Shown piece by piece: positions 41,178 to 52,100 of a stretch of DNA of 64,000 nt. The translations under genes and the position numbers were made by a program. The DNA lies in assembly GCA_905214795.1 (NCBI GenBank), contig CAJMNM010000016.1, positions 1-64,000 of the forward strand, read 5' to 3'. Each line of letters opens with the position of its first letter. Within the stretch, counting starts at the first letter, position 1. The notes beneath the pieces are model-generated. The model had not been told where the DNA came from, ran no database searches, and saw nothing but the letters and a program-made list of their open reading frames with translations. Origin of the DNA: an uncultured bacterium (GTDB lineage Bacteria > Bacteroidota > Bacteroidia > Bacteroidales > Bacteroidaceae).

Positions 41178-42122
41178 ATGAGTAACAGAATTACTGACTT
41201 ATTTGGTATACAATATCCAATTATCTCGGGTGGCATGGTATGGTGCAGCGGCTGGCGACTGGCTTCGGCTGTAAGCAATGCCGGCGGACTGGGCTTAATC
41301 GGTGCCGGATCAATGCACCCGGAAACCCTACGTGAACATATTATCAAATGTAAGGCTGCCACTCAAAAACCGTTTGGTGTCAATGTACCGCTGATGTATC
41401 CTGAAATGGAGAGTATAGTAAAAATCATTATTGACGAGAAAGTGCCGGTAGTTTTCACATCAGCCGGAAGTCCGACCAAATGGACACCAGTTTTTAAGGA
41501 ACACAATATCACTGTTGCCCACGTAGTAAGCAGTTCTAAGTTCGCACGAAAATGTGAGGAAGCCGGAGTTGATGCAGTTGTAGCTGAAGGATTTGAAGCC
41601 GGCGGACATAACGGACGTGAAGAAACCACTACGATGTGCCTTATTCCTGCAGTGCGTGATGTTACCTCCCTACCTCTCATGGCTGCGGGTGGAATCGCAT
41701 CCGGTGCTTCCATAGCCGCAGCAATGGCTCTGGGTGCCGAAGGCGTACAAATAGGTACACGTTTTGCGTTGTCGGCCGAAAGTTCTGCTCACGACAACTT
41801 CAAAAAGCTTTGTCTTAACCTCAATGAGGGTGATACACGTCTCGTCCTGAAGCAGCTCTCTCCTACCAGACTGGTAAAAAGTGAGTTTCTCAATCAGGTA
41901 CTGGCTGCCGAAACTGCCGGCGCTTCTGCAGATGACTTAAAACAATTGCTTGGCAAAGGACGTGCCAAAAAAGGTATTTTTGAAGGGGATTTACAGGAGG
42001 GCGAATTAGAGATTGGGCAAATCGCATCAACCGTTCATCAAATGCTTTCTGTATCAGACATCATGAAAGAATTAATTAATGACTACAGAAAAGCTGTACA
42101 ACATATTACTCTTGAATGGTAA
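41178..42122 (+). CDS. FMN-dependent nitronate monooxygenase / enoyl-ACP reductase II (FabK-like)
   Basis: 314 aa TIM-barrel flavoprotein. The start NRITDLFGIQYPIISGGM, the middle VVAEGFEAGGHNGRE (FMN/substrate binding) and MAAGGIASGASIAAAMALGAEGVQIGTRF (phosphate-binding loop) are the family signatures. Sequence alone does not separate FabK (last step of fatty acid elongation) from nitronate monooxygenase. The length and the motif order fit both. It stands alone, closed by the terminator at 42195-42227. Confidence 0.88.
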   Translation: MSNRITDLFGIQYPIISGGMVWCSGWRLASAVSNAGGLGLIGAGSMHPETLREHIIKCKAATQKPFGVNVPLMYPEMESIVKIIIDEKVPVVFTSAGSPTKWTPVFKEHNITVAHVVSSSKFARKCEEAGVDAVVAEGFEAGGHNGREETTTMCLIPAVRDVTSLPLMAAGGIASGASIAAAMALGAEGVQIGTRFALSAESSAHDNFKKLCLNLNEGDTRLVLKQLSPTRLVKSEFLNQVLAAETAGASADDLKQLLGKGRAKKGIFEGDLQEGELEIGQIASTVHQMLSVSDIMKELINDYRKAVQHITLEW

Positions 42123-42194
42123 AAATATGAATTATATCCTTAATGGAATATAATTAATCTGCTCTTTCTATCCCCGTTTATACATCATCATAAC

Positions 42195-42227
42195 AAAAGA
42201 AGGCATGTCGTGGACATGCCTTCTTTT
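42195..42227. terminator. bidirectional terminator between convergent genes
   Basis: A perfect 15-bp stem: AAAAGAAGGCATGTC (42195-42209) with GACATGCCTTCTTTT (42213-42227), 3-nt loop, A-run on one side and T-run on the other. It serves both the flavoenzyme gene and the leftward lyase gene. Confidence 0.93.
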
Positions 42228-42247
42228 GAATATGCAAAATACAAATA

Positions 42248-45200
42248 TTATTTTATGATAATCTTGTCTTTCTTTGTAATTCCGTCGTCATACGTAATGA
42301 CTCTGATATTTATGCCTGTATGAGGATAAACAGAACCTATACCAGAAGGTGAATAATAAACGGTTTTCACAATTTTGCGATTGCCATCTTCAACAGACTT
42401 GACATCAGTACCTCCATCGACCGGAATAAATTCAAAATCATAATCCACAATTTTATCGCTGAATGTAAAATTGATATTACCATCTGATTCAACTCCCCAA
42501 TAAGCATTATTTGTAGCAAGACTACCCTGAATGGCCAACAGCTCACTACCTATGGCACCCGACATACGAAATGCCTTAGCTTCACGATCTGAATATCCGC
42601 CATCTCTATCGACATACATGCTATCCAACAATGACATAAAAGAATGTGAGGTAGAAGTCGAAGTACTGTTCACTCTCCACTGTTGTGCCAATGGTTCGCT
42701 TTCATTTTTTGTACGGAACACAGGAGACCCGCCATTACCTGTATTTGTCATGTATGTATCAGTTGATTTGTGACGGATATAATAATCTCCATTTTCTATT
42801 TTTCTACGATCCGGATCCTTGACATAAACCTGGAAACTATATTGTGACAGTTTGTCATAACACTTATATTCAAGGCTATATGTGCAAGAAGTCTTAATAT
42901 CTTTAATCACTAAACGTTCATCTGTTGTCCCGTCACTCCAAAGATATGTACCTTCTTTCATTGCATTGGCCGGTGTTACATATAAAACAACACTGTCGCC
43001 CTCTTCAACTATAACCATTGTTGTATCAGAGTAATTCGTTGTATTGACTTTTATGTCAGGACGAGCAATCTGGACATTGATATGGAATGTTGTCTTCTGT
43101 TTGCGTCCACCCTGACTTGTAAACAAACAAGATATATCTCTTGAAGTTGTTACATTGGACAGCGTGAGGACATTACCTGTCACACCATTTTCCCAAACAT
43201 ATTCTCCCCAACCTGTTTTAGCATTAACCTCTAATGTAAGCTCATTTCCATATAACACATTAATGGTATTGGTCTGACGCCGATTACCATCAGTTGTAAT
43301 AAAGGCTTCAATCATACTTTCCATGCAATCACCCTCTACAGCAATAGTAAAGACTTGCTCACTTTTAACGCCCTTGTCGTTAGTATAGGTAGCACGCCAT
43401 ACACCACTTCTGTCGGCAACTACTGTGATGTCTTTGGTCGTTTCACCTGTACTCCATTCCCACAATCCGGTATCAGTGCAACCGTCCGGTAACTGGGGTT
43501 TCAATGTAACTACCGTTCCGGCAGGCAATCCTGTGTTTGTATCAATCTGGAAAGTATTTTTAAGTCCACCCAGTTCGTTGTGTTCCACTGTCACACCATT
43601 GTATTCCATCTCGGGTGTAAGTGGTGTAGGAACCATTTCGGGAGCAACTTTATCACGGGTATGCATCAGTACTGAATATCCCAAATGGTCGTAACCACCA
43701 CTTGTTGCACCGGCACCACCGCCATCAATACCCATCTTGTTATATGCAACTTTTGAGAATGGCATTTCTACACCTTTGATTCCTTCATAATGTCCTATAA
43801 CCGTTCCCCAATAAGGACGAATCTGCTCTCCCTGAGCCGGTCCTGTCTGCAACCATGCACGATAGTCAGACCAATGATATCCGCTGCTACCATAATGATA
43901 GTTGGTCCAAGGCAATCCTTCAACGCCTTGCATCTGTGCCGCCACATATTCTATACCCGCAGCTAAACGATTATCCATATATGAGAAAAGATCATCACCT
44001 TGATTCCAGGCAATCTGAGCTATATCAACTGCCAGACCAGCCGCAAATGATGCATGACCGATATCACGTCCACTTTCCTGCATCTGTCCGAGCTTTCCGT
44101 AAGCCCCGGTTTCCAGTTCTGATTCTTGTGTAGTAACAACCAGATTTCCCAAAAATTCTGTTAAGCCGTCATTCAATATAGGATTGGCCGTACGTGGATC
44201 CTCAAACGTACCTACTTGGTCGTATTTAAAATATGACAGACCCTGATTGTAAATGTAAACATCATCACAAAGAATACCGATACTCATTACAGCCAATACA
44301 TTACAAAGCCCCCAGTTAGACCAGTAATGTCCCGGTGCCTGCCACCATCTTCCTGCATTCTCCCACGTACCGTTTCGTCCTCTAAGGAATCCGATACATG
44401 AAGGATACCACACGTTAAGCATCCACTGCTTGTAATAATTAAAATCTTCGGCAGACCAACCTTCGTAATCACGTACCAGTTCTGCTGCCTGAGCAAACTG
44501 ATAACCATATATTCCTGCCGCCAAAGCATAATTACTGTCTCCACCTATACCTTTTGTAGTCCGTGCCCATTGCATAAGAACATCCACTGCATGATGTGCA
44601 TGCTCCTTAGATCCGTCTATTTTCCATCTCAATGCATTCTGATAAGCAATGGTAGCTCCACGGGCTGCATTAATATAATTTTCTCCGACTCCACCTCCAC
44701 GAATAATATATTCTACAGGCGAAGTACCACAATTAGATTGCGAATAGGTTGCATTAATCAGTGTATTATATGCAGATACTACTTTAGCGTTCTTTTCATC
44801 AAGTTGCTGACGGATTCTGTCAAAGTCTTCCTGAGAATGAAGACCACCCGGATGACGGAAACCACGTTCGGGATCATACCCTTCAATAACATCGTCATCT
44901 GCAAATACAAATCCGGCTGAAGCTTCCAACACTTGACGTGCAGCTTCTAAACGACTAATTTGTTCGTCAATCTGAGATTGGTTAACCTTACCTTCATTAA
45001 TCAAATCCTGCGCAATATTTATCTCATCCTGATAGATATCTATTGCTGCAGCAGGATAAGACGAAACATTATCTGCTATAAATGACTTTGCCTCATTAAC
45101 CGCTGATTCCAATTTACTGAAATCGCCCGCTTCACCATAACGGTATTGATATTCCAAATCTTCCGTCACATTTGACAATGCCTTAATTTCATCTGCATCC

Positions 45201-45910
45201 AATGCTTTTTTATAAAGACGAATATCATAAACCAAAGTCTGTTTAAGATAACTATCTGCTGCAAATGGTGCTCTTCCAATCCAGACATAAGGTATTGAAG
45301 AATTAAAATTAGTACTGTTCAGTGGCATGTTTACATTAGCACCAACTCTAACTCCATTTAAATAGAGCGTACCGGCAGTTCCGTTCTGTGTATACAAAAC
45401 ATGCATCCATTTTCCTTTTTCTGATTCTCCGCCTTTTTCTATACCGACTTCATTCTTATATCCTCCGGTAGAATTAGCAAACCTTTGAGCATTCAAACGG
45501 TATGCAGAATATTTTCCATCTACATCCGAACAATCGGCTAATGTTGAAAATGCCCATAAAAAGAATCCACTCCCTGTCAAAGAAGCATTCTCATTTACCC
45601 TATAATACATTGAAATGGTATATACATCTGTCTGTCGAAACAAATCTCCGGCTTTTTCCGTAAGATCAAGATAACCGTTGTTATTTCCAAGATTAAGTAC
45701 ATTATACTTACCCATCTTGTCAACAGTCGCTCCATTCGACAACGTGGCTGTTACACCGGAATAATCAGGATCGGCCACAGCATTTCCATTTAAATGCTGA
45801 AAATCTAATCTCATAAGCAAGCCATCGTCTTGCGCAAAAACAAATTGTCCACTAAAAGCCAGAAGACAATAAATCAAAAGTATTCCAAGTCTTTTGGGAT
45901 GTTTTTTCAT
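42248..45910 (-). CDS. secreted alginate-lyase-like polysaccharide lyase, multidomain
   Basis: 1220 aa. Signal peptide (VFAQ), a LamG/concanavalin-like domain (about 30-250, with KGKWMHVLYTQNGTAGTLYL), a FIVAR-like helical linker (270-335), and an alginate-lyase-type alpha/alpha toroid (about 350-760, with HPGGLHSQEDFDRI and PGHYWSNWG). Ig-like modules follow, then a region with NGDYYIRHKSTDTYMTN that looks like a ricin/fascin-type ligand-binding module. The C-terminal 50 residues (VYYSPSGIGSVYPHTGINIRV) are a sorting-like tail. It probably degrades a uronic-acid-containing polymer outside the cell. No SusC/SusD pair is near. Confidence 0.78.
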   Translation of the reverse strand: MKKHPKRLGILLIYCLLAFSGQFVFAQDDGLLMRLDFQHLNGNAVADPDYSGVTATLSNGATVDKMGKYNVLNLGNNNGYLDLTEKAGDLFRQTDVYTISMYYRVNENASLTGSGFFLWAFSTLADCSDVDGKYSAYRLNAQRFANSTGGYKNEVGIEKGGESEKGKWMHVLYTQNGTAGTLYLNGVRVGANVNMPLNSTNFNSSIPYVWIGRAPFAADSYLKQTLVYDIRLYKKALDADEIKALSNVTEDLEYQYRYGEAGDFSKLESAVNEAKSFIADNVSSYPAAAIDIYQDEINIAQDLINEGKVNQSQIDEQISRLEAARQVLEASAGFVFADDDVIEGYDPERGFRHPGGLHSQEDFDRIRQQLDEKNAKVVSAYNTLINATYSQSNCGTSPVEYIIRGGGVGENYINAARGATIAYQNALRWKIDGSKEHAHHAVDVLMQWARTTKGIGGDSNYALAAGIYGYQFAQAAELVRDYEGWSAEDFNYYKQWMLNVWYPSCIGFLRGRNGTWENAGRWWQAPGHYWSNWGLCNVLAVMSIGILCDDVYIYNQGLSYFKYDQVGTFEDPRTANPILNDGLTEFLGNLVVTTQESELETGAYGKLGQMQESGRDIGHASFAAGLAVDIAQIAWNQGDDLFSYMDNRLAAGIEYVAAQMQGVEGLPWTNYHYGSSGYHWSDYRAWLQTGPAQGEQIRPYWGTVIGHYEGIKGVEMPFSKVAYNKMGIDGGGAGATSGGYDHLGYSVLMHTRDKVAPEMVPTPLTPEMEYNGVTVEHNELGGLKNTFQIDTNTGLPAGTVVTLKPQLPDGCTDTGLWEWSTGETTKDITVVADRSGVWRATYTNDKGVKSEQVFTIAVEGDCMESMIEAFITTDGNRRQTNTINVLYGNELTLEVNAKTGWGEYVWENGVTGNVLTLSNVTTSRDISCLFTSQGGRKQKTTFHINVQIARPDIKVNTTNYSDTTMVIVEEGDSVVLYVTPANAMKEGTYLWSDGTTDERLVIKDIKTSCTYSLEYKCYDKLSQYSFQVYVKDPDRRKIENGDYYIRHKSTDTYMTNTGNGGSPVFRTKNESEPLAQQWRVNSTSTSTSHSFMSLLDSMYVDRDGGYSDREAKAFRMSGAIGSELLAIQGSLATNNAYWGVESDGNINFTFSDKIVDYDFEFIPVDGGTDVKSVEDGNRKIVKTVYYSPSGIGSVYPHTGINIRVITYDDGITKKDKIIIK

Positions 45911-46237
45911 AATAAATAAATAATATAAATGACTAATAAAATAAGTGTTCTAAAGACAAATTTATTATTTTATCATTTAATAAACAAAATCAGGATATCC
46001 CATTTACTCGTCATATTACAAGTTGACCAATGAAATGGTCTAAAATGAACCATTTCACACCCACCATTTTATTAAATAGTACAAAAATAACCTTAGTTAT
46101 GTCCTAATAAAAACCATCTATTAAAACAGTCTAACCATTAATTCATGGATGCATGCATCCATGAATTAATGGTTATATTCCACATAAATAATATTCAAAA
46201 AACTATAATGATATAACGATAAACTCTATCAATTGTT
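45911..46237 (-). promoter_or_regulatory. lyase promoter region with operator-like repeat
   Basis: On the minus strand a -7 box TAAATTTG lies at 45964-45957, about 47 bp before the lyase start. Upstream, TGAAATGGT (46031-46039) and ACCATTTCA (46049-46057) form an inverted repeat that may bind a regulator. The far end holds the 44-bp palindrome described separately. Otherwise AT-rich without a gene. Confidence 0.5.
46132..46175. repeat. 44-bp perfect palindrome
   Basis: Every base from 46132 to 46153 pairs with 46154 to 46175, with no spacer (arms TAACCATTAATTCATGGATG plus CA). It lies 63 bp downstream of the histidine phosphatase gene on its coding strand, so it could end that transcript as a hairpin, or extrude as a cruciform. 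Confidence 0.85.
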
Positions 46238-47551
46238 CTAATCGGTCTTCATTCCCTCCGGCAATGCAGGCAACTGAATAGCATCTACACGTTTTAACCA
46301 GATTTGACGCAAATCATTCCAATGATAAAACGGGAAACAATTTGTTGAAACCCCACCAAGCTTAACTTCTCGTTCATTAAGCAAAGGCTTTACTAAAATA
46401 TCGGTATCCCCCTTCTTATGGAAAAATATCAGTTGTATATTACCACACATAGGAATCATACGGTAGGTCTGATAATATTGAGGTATGGAATCCCAATCAG
46501 AAGTTGCATGATTAAAACCATCCATCTGCATTAATGCGACAAGCGGAGCAAGATTAGTATCATGCCCGAAACGTAATGTCACACACGGGATTTCTGATGT
46601 TAATACAGTGTCGGCTGTTTCTATAATATTACGTAAAAGATTACGGGCCAGATTTGGCATTTTACCACCACTCAATGGAGACGGACCTTGCTCATAATAC
46701 CACTCAAAATTATTGAGTTGCCAAAAATCATATAATTCGTCCGGTGTAAAAAGGAATGCCAGATCCGGCATATTGTCCGAACTTTGACTGATACCATGAT
46801 ACTCAAACAGGTCACAGGCCAGTTTCACCGCATCATGTACTTTCGACAAATAATCAGTTGTAAAAATCTGCTTCATCATACGTTCCGGATGAATAAAGCG
46901 TCGTTTAGCCTCATTAAATACAGAATCTGAATTCTGTTGGCAACTGTCTGAATAAACAGGATTCTTGTATTTCAAATAATAAGCATCATATTGGCTGGCA
47001 TCAGTCGTAATATTTAAATTCGGATTCAATCCTTTCAATTCTACACAGGCTGCTGTCATAGAAAGAAATGCACGAGTCTTGTATGTTGAACGCGCATCTA
47101 CATGAGCGCCGTCTTTAAATAATTCGGGATAATTCTGATACATACGATCCACCAACTCTCGATGCTGACGGGCTCCTTTCGGAGTGAGTTCTCCATACCG
47201 GTTTTCTGCAACTTTTGCCAACTGACGTAATATACTCAGTGTCCGCTTACCATCTGCTGTCAGCCCATTCTGCTGTTCAGCCTGTTCAAGCTCTGTTAAT
47301 GCAGGTTCATACTTATCCCACCCTGTCAGATAACGTGAACCGTGACGCGCATACGTACTGATGTAACATGGTAAATAGCCCTTAGGAGCAGGTGTTATCG
47401 GAATATTTGGCGCTTGATAAGCTAAATACTTTCCAGCTGCTAACTGAGGATTCTTTTTGATTTCCTGTTTTGCATCAATCTGGGCTGATATTGGCTGAAC
47501 CATAAACAACCCGATAATACAAAAATAAAACAATTCCTTCACTCTTTTCAT
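46238..47551 (-). CDS. secreted histidine phosphatase, MINPP/phytase-like
   Basis: 437 aa with a signal peptide (cut after PISAQ). Catalytic motif RHGSRY near residue 72 and the proton-donor motif RFGHDTNL near residue 330 are those of clade-2 histidine acid phosphatases. Length and motif spacing fit multiple inositol polyphosphate phosphatases, which in gut Bacteroides degrade phytate. A -7 box TAATTTTG lies on the minus strand at 47597-47590. It is a single gene, not in a PUL. Confidence 0.85.
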   Translation of the reverse strand: MKRVKELFYFCIIGLFMVQPISAQIDAKQEIKKNPQLAAGKYLAYQAPNIPITPAPKGYLPCYISTYARHGSRYLTGWDKYEPALTELEQAEQQNGLTADGKRTLSILRQLAKVAENRYGELTPKGARQHRELVDRMYQNYPELFKDGAHVDARSTYKTRAFLSMTAACVELKGLNPNLNITTDASQYDAYYLKYKNPVYSDSCQQNSDSVFNEAKRRFIHPERMMKQIFTTDYLSKVHDAVKLACDLFEYHGISQSSDNMPDLAFLFTPDELYDFWQLNNFEWYYEQGPSPLSGGKMPNLARNLLRNIIETADTVLTSEIPCVTLRFGHDTNLAPLVALMQMDGFNHATSDWDSIPQYYQTYRMIPMCGNIQLIFFHKKGDTDILVKPLLNEREVKLGGVSTNCFPFYHWNDLRQIWLKRVDAIQLPALPEGMKTD

Positions 47552-47589
47552 AATTTATGATTCTATTTAATCCATAAAAAAACAGAATA

Positions 47590-47597
47590 CAAAATTA
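47590..47597 (-). promoter_or_regulatory. -7 box of the histidine phosphatase gene
   Basis: TAATTTTG on the minus strand, 39 bp before the start codon. Confidence 0.55.
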
Positions 47598-47707
47598 AAA
47601 AAAGAATATGTGCCTAATCCTCTTATTACCACAATTATCAATAATCCTCTCTTCAATGTCACACTATCGAAACACTGACGCAACATATATGAAGAAATGA
47701 CATTGGA

Positions 47708-48319
47708 TTATTCAGAAAAAGAGATTTCTATGGTCTCAAAGCCCAACAGTTTAAACATCGACTCAAAATAATCATACGCATAATCTTCCGCCTGTTTAAG
47801 ATTAGCCTTAGTTAAGCTCTGTCTGATCATTTGATTATAAGCCTTATAATACTGCTGTTGGCGGGCATGATTTGACCATTTACCACTTTCATAAAACACT
47901 TTTGTACGAGTCTCATCTATAAAACGACGATCCAGCAAACGGATTTTAGGTAACGTCAGTGTAACAGTATCGCCATGAGCATACACCCAATTCTTATCAG
48001 CCAAGCGCAAATCTACTCCCAAACGCAAAGTACCCCGATAAATTGCAACCAAACGATCATCAGTAAAAAAACCTTTTCGCAAAGTATCGGTCACTACTTC
48101 CTGCTGAATGGCTAAAAACTCCCATTGCCCGATATCTTCTATACTTTTTATCTGTTGCGGCGTTAACTCTATGTTGGGATTTATACCTGCTTCAATATGA
48201 ATTCCACCTTTATTTTTCCACCATTTTGCCCCACCGATAAAAAGAACCACAATTAATAAAACAGCCGTCACATACAACACAATCTTCAATACGGCCAGTT
48301 GTTTCAAGCCTTGTTTCAT
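47708..48319 (-). CDS. DUF4230 protein with N-terminal TM anchor
   Basis: 203 aa. A signal-anchor helix (IVLYVTAVLLIVVLFIGG) and a DUF4230 domain, recognised from IGQWEFLAIQQEVVTDT and the C-terminal YFESMFKLLGFETIEISF. DUF4230 proteins have no known biochemical role. It is 4 bp downstream of a second DUF4230 gene, so the two are a paralogous pair in one operon. Confidence 0.82.
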   Translation of the reverse strand: MKQGLKQLAVLKIVLYVTAVLLIVVLFIGGAKWWKNKGGIHIEAGINPNIELTPQQIKSIEDIGQWEFLAIQQEVVTDTLRKGFFTDDRLVAIYRGTLRLGVDLRLADKNWVYAHGDTVTLTLPKIRLLDRRFIDETRTKVFYESGKWSNHARQQQYYKAYNQMIRQSLTKANLKQAEDYAYDYFESMFKLLGFETIEISFSE

Positions 48320-48323
48320 ACCA

Positions 48324-49007
48324 CTATCTTTTTACAGACACCGACTGATTTTCCCTATCCCATAACTGCAACATATCAGCCTGAGTAAATGTCTTTCTGA
48401 ATATAATCTCGATATTCTCTTCCTTATATCCCAAACTCATCAACATTGGTATAAGGACTTGTGCAGCATTCTGCTGCGCCCTGTCCAAAATCCCCATTTC
48501 GGGTACAGTCTTAATAATAGCTTCTTCGCCTTGACGGGCAAATTCATTTATCTCGGCAGAAGTATAATCACTACGTGTCAGGCTGACAAACTGTTTAACC
48601 TTATAATGATCTATTTTTGAAGATGTCACAACCACACGCGGATCAGGCAATATCAAAGTAATATGATTTCCATGACGCTGTATGTTTCTCTCTGAAAAGC
48701 CTGCAAGATCTACATAAGCCTTTAAAGTCACATCTATCGGTATAAGTATCTTACGGTCACCCAAAGGTACATTTACATCAAACTTTTTTTCAAAGACATT
48801 GCCTTTGACCTTAAACACGTCATCTTTAGTCACTATCTTATGTATGTCATATTCAGCCGTGAAAAGCTTTGCACTACGAACCGATTGTAAAATAAGTGAA
48901 AGCGTATCTACCTGTCGGCTGACATTATCTGATGTCTTTTCACCGGAACAACTAAACAAACAAAAGACAGGCAGCAACAATAAAATTATATAAGGCCTTA
49001 TTTTCAT
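48324..49007 (-). CDS. DUF4230 lipoprotein
   Basis: 227 aa with a lipobox (LFSC, Cys20) and a DUF4230 domain (SAKLFTAEYDIHKIVTKDD; LMSLGYKEENIEIIF). I chose the ATG at 49007 because a -7 box TATCTTTG lies at 49038-49031 on the minus strand. The longer open frame back to 49109 starts upstream of that promoter, within the terminator of the neighbouring gene. Confidence 0.82.
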   Translation of the reverse strand: MKIRPYIILLLLPVFCLFSCSGEKTSDNVSRQVDTLSLILQSVRSAKLFTAEYDIHKIVTKDDVFKVKGNVFEKKFDVNVPLGDRKILIPIDVTLKAYVDLAGFSERNIQRHGNHITLILPDPRVVVTSSKIDHYKVKQFVSLTRSDYTSAEINEFARQGEEAIIKTVPEMGILDRAQQNAAQVLIPMLMSLGYKEENIEIIFRKTFTQADMLQLWDRENQSVSVKR

Positions 49008-49030
49008 TGCAAACAAAATCTTTACTAATA

Positions 49031-49038
49031 CAAAGATA
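49031..49038 (-). promoter_or_regulatory. -7 box of the DUF4230 operon
   Basis: TATCTTTG on the minus strand, 24 bp before the start at 49007. Confidence 0.65.
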
Positions 49039-49090
49039 AAGATTATATTCGAATCACGAAAAACGTCTTTTCGTAAATAATTAAAAAGAT

Positions 49091-49143
49091 ATTGTCCGTA
49101 ATTCAACAAATAAAATTATTGATTACGGACAATACTCTCTGTC
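49091..49143 (-). terminator. terminator of the zincin-type gene
   Basis: ATTGTCCGTAAT (49091-49102) pairs with ATTACGGACAAT (49132-49143). On the minus strand a T-run follows. Confidence 0.8.
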
Positions 49144-49156
49144 TGTTCCGGAAAAA

Positions 49157-52100
49157 TTATCTTACCAGTATTTTCTTTCCGCCGCGTATATAAATGCCTG
49201 GACGAAGTATGTCGCCGACTACTCTTCTTCCCTGCAAATCATAAACAGGCTGTTCTATAGTATCAACATCCATCTTCACTTCATCATCCACACCCGTTGG
49301 TGAAAGCGAACCATAATAGAATAAGTGGAAGTTTGTAAATATCGTCCAATAATAATTATTGGATGACGCACAACTTAAGCCCATGGTAATATCCTTGTCT
49401 TTAATCGTCTGTCTGAAAGAAACTTCATTCTGATACAAATCATTATCAAAATAAAGACTTGCGGCTTTCATATCATTGGGCACATATCTGACAGGTGATC
49501 CGACAGCAGATTCTGTTCCTCCCAGTTTCTGTGATTGGGCATCTACTGCAATATGATTAATCTGTGCCTTTCGGGTACCGATATAAACATACGTACTTAC
49601 ATTATTCTGATTATTGATAAAATCAGAATATGCTCCCGAAGCATTTCCCGGACGTTGGAATCCCTGAACAGTCAGTTTATAATATCCTTTTGGCATATTT
49701 GTAATAGTCTGATTAAAATCAAATTCCGTTTCATAGAATTCACAACAGCCATAATTATGAGTCGGAGTTCCGTTCCAACCTTTTGAATTATCCTTTAACG
49801 AAGGATTATCAATAATGAATGTGATGTCAAATGGCTGAGCTTCATCTTTTGGATTCACATTACCCAAATAATCTATACCAGACTGATAAGTCGTAACATA
49901 CATTTGCTCCAATATACTGGAAGATGTTTCATCATTCATACGTCTTTCCACATCATCAAGTTGTGCGGTCAACTCACTATGACTGTCAGCTCCCTCTGTT
50001 TTCTCTACATAAGGTGTCTGCAATATATTACGTAAATTAGCAATCAGTTCAGTCAAAAGCCCTCTATATTTTTCTGCTACTTCTGAATTTAATTTGTCTG
50101 CACCATCTGCTGTAAGAATCATCCAACGCTGATTGCTGGCTTTATCATAAAGATCCTGATCCATCGCCCCTGTACCTTCTGAAGTATAAGCGGTAAGACA
50201 TTTTCTGCTAACCGGATTCATCATCCAATAGCCACGGAACAAATCTTCACCCGCGTCGGCAGCACGACGACGCAACATATGAAAATTCTCATTGTCATCC
50301 GGTTCCACTTTGTCAACAGCCTTAAATCCATTAAATCCGGACAATGAATAACTGATATAATGTCCTGTAGCCGCATTACGGAACTGATAATATTGTTTAG
50401 ACGCATCAAAACTAATATACCATGCTGACATGTCATCAGTTGGTACGCCTCCATCCGTTGCAATCCATTTGAGCGTTCCGTCAGACTGTTCTGTCAGATA
50501 TGATAACATGCGTCCATACTCTGCATCTTCACTTGTAAGATAATATTTAACATCGTCACGATGCTCAAATACATAAGCAGGTAAATACGAACCACCGCTC
50601 CAGGCACCCACAGGTATAATTCCATCTTCGCAGAAGCCCTGATTGATGATACTGTTACCGATAAACAGATGCTGCGTACCGTTCGAATCTGTCGGACCAG
50701 CCCATGCACCGGGTTCCAGATGAGCACCGTTAATGGCATACTTATTCATCCACAAGGCTGTGCTACCGCCACCATCCTCATAAGGCTGACCATAATTATG
50801 AATGCCCCAATGACCACCATCGTATGCGCCACAAATCCAAACATCATCATTATTCTCCCAAAAACGGACAGCTTCATTGGCACGGTCACCACACCAGTCA
50901 CCATTTATTGTCTGACGAAGCGGAGACTGAACCCAGCCACCCCATACTTCGAGTGTACCTGTGCCTATACCATGTCCCATTTCGTGTAACACAGTACCAC
51001 AACGTTGTCCCATATTTGTACCGATACGCATATAACCGCCATATCCGCAATCTGCAGTCGGTGTTCCCGGGCTCCAATGCGCTTCCAGATTAAATCCGTT
51101 GATACTTGTATAGTTGGCCCACCAGTTGGTTGCTTCTGAAACAGCAGTCTCTATACGTGAGTTCTGTGCCGGATCGTCACTGCCATAATCATAACTCCAA
51201 GTTACATTTCCCTTTGGCAACGTACTGATTCTTATTACATCACCATATCCTACCGCATAACCTGTCGTCATAGCATAGGCACGTATATAATACAACGTAC
51301 CCGGTTTCATCGGCATACGATATATACGTCCGTTATACTCCAGATAATCCGTACTTTTTTCATCATAAATAGTAGGTTCGGGATTTGTTTCACTATATAC
51401 AAATCCACGCTCAAGAATTTCCGAATCTGCCACACCACTGATTGTACTCCGCCCGAATGCTTCTATACAGCCACGGGCATAACGCTTATCTGTAACCACT
51501 ACCGGTACATCACCCGTCGCGTTATCAACCTTGAAACGTAACCCCGCATCATTCAGTTTCTCTATTGCCGCATAAACTTCATCTGTTGCGGTTTCCTGCA
51601 ATTTATATACATTACTTGCCTCGTCTATTGACTCTCTGAAACTTTCAGCACCTGTTCCCTGACCGTCTGCATAAGTTTGCTCTGCTTCGGAAATTGCGGT
51701 TTTAAGCGCATCGTAAGCCTCTATACTATTGTTGGCATTTGTCACGGTCTCTGTCAAAAGGTCTGTCACAGAAGTATAACGTTCCGGTGTATCATCCGAC
51801 TGATAAACCTCCTCTGCAGCTGCAATAGCTTTTAAAAGTTCTTCATTGCAGCTTTTTTGCATATATTCAGCAGACAAAGATTTCGCATTATCTATCCGCT
51901 TCAATAATTCAGACTTTAATGCTTCCATTGTCCATCCGGCATAATACAATCTGAAATTATCTACACAAACCCAGTTTCCTGTTGCATTTTCTGCACGTAA
52001 CCCCAAGGTAAAATTACTATCTATATTTGTAAACTGCAAAGTATATTCACCGACTGTCTGCACGGCTGTTTCACCTTGTGCCCCAAACAGATAAACACCA

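Noticed and set aside
49008..49109. Earlier start of the DUF4230 lipoprotein
   Set aside because: It lies upstream of a perfect -7 box and in the terminator of the next gene. The lipoprotein signal fits only the start at 49007.
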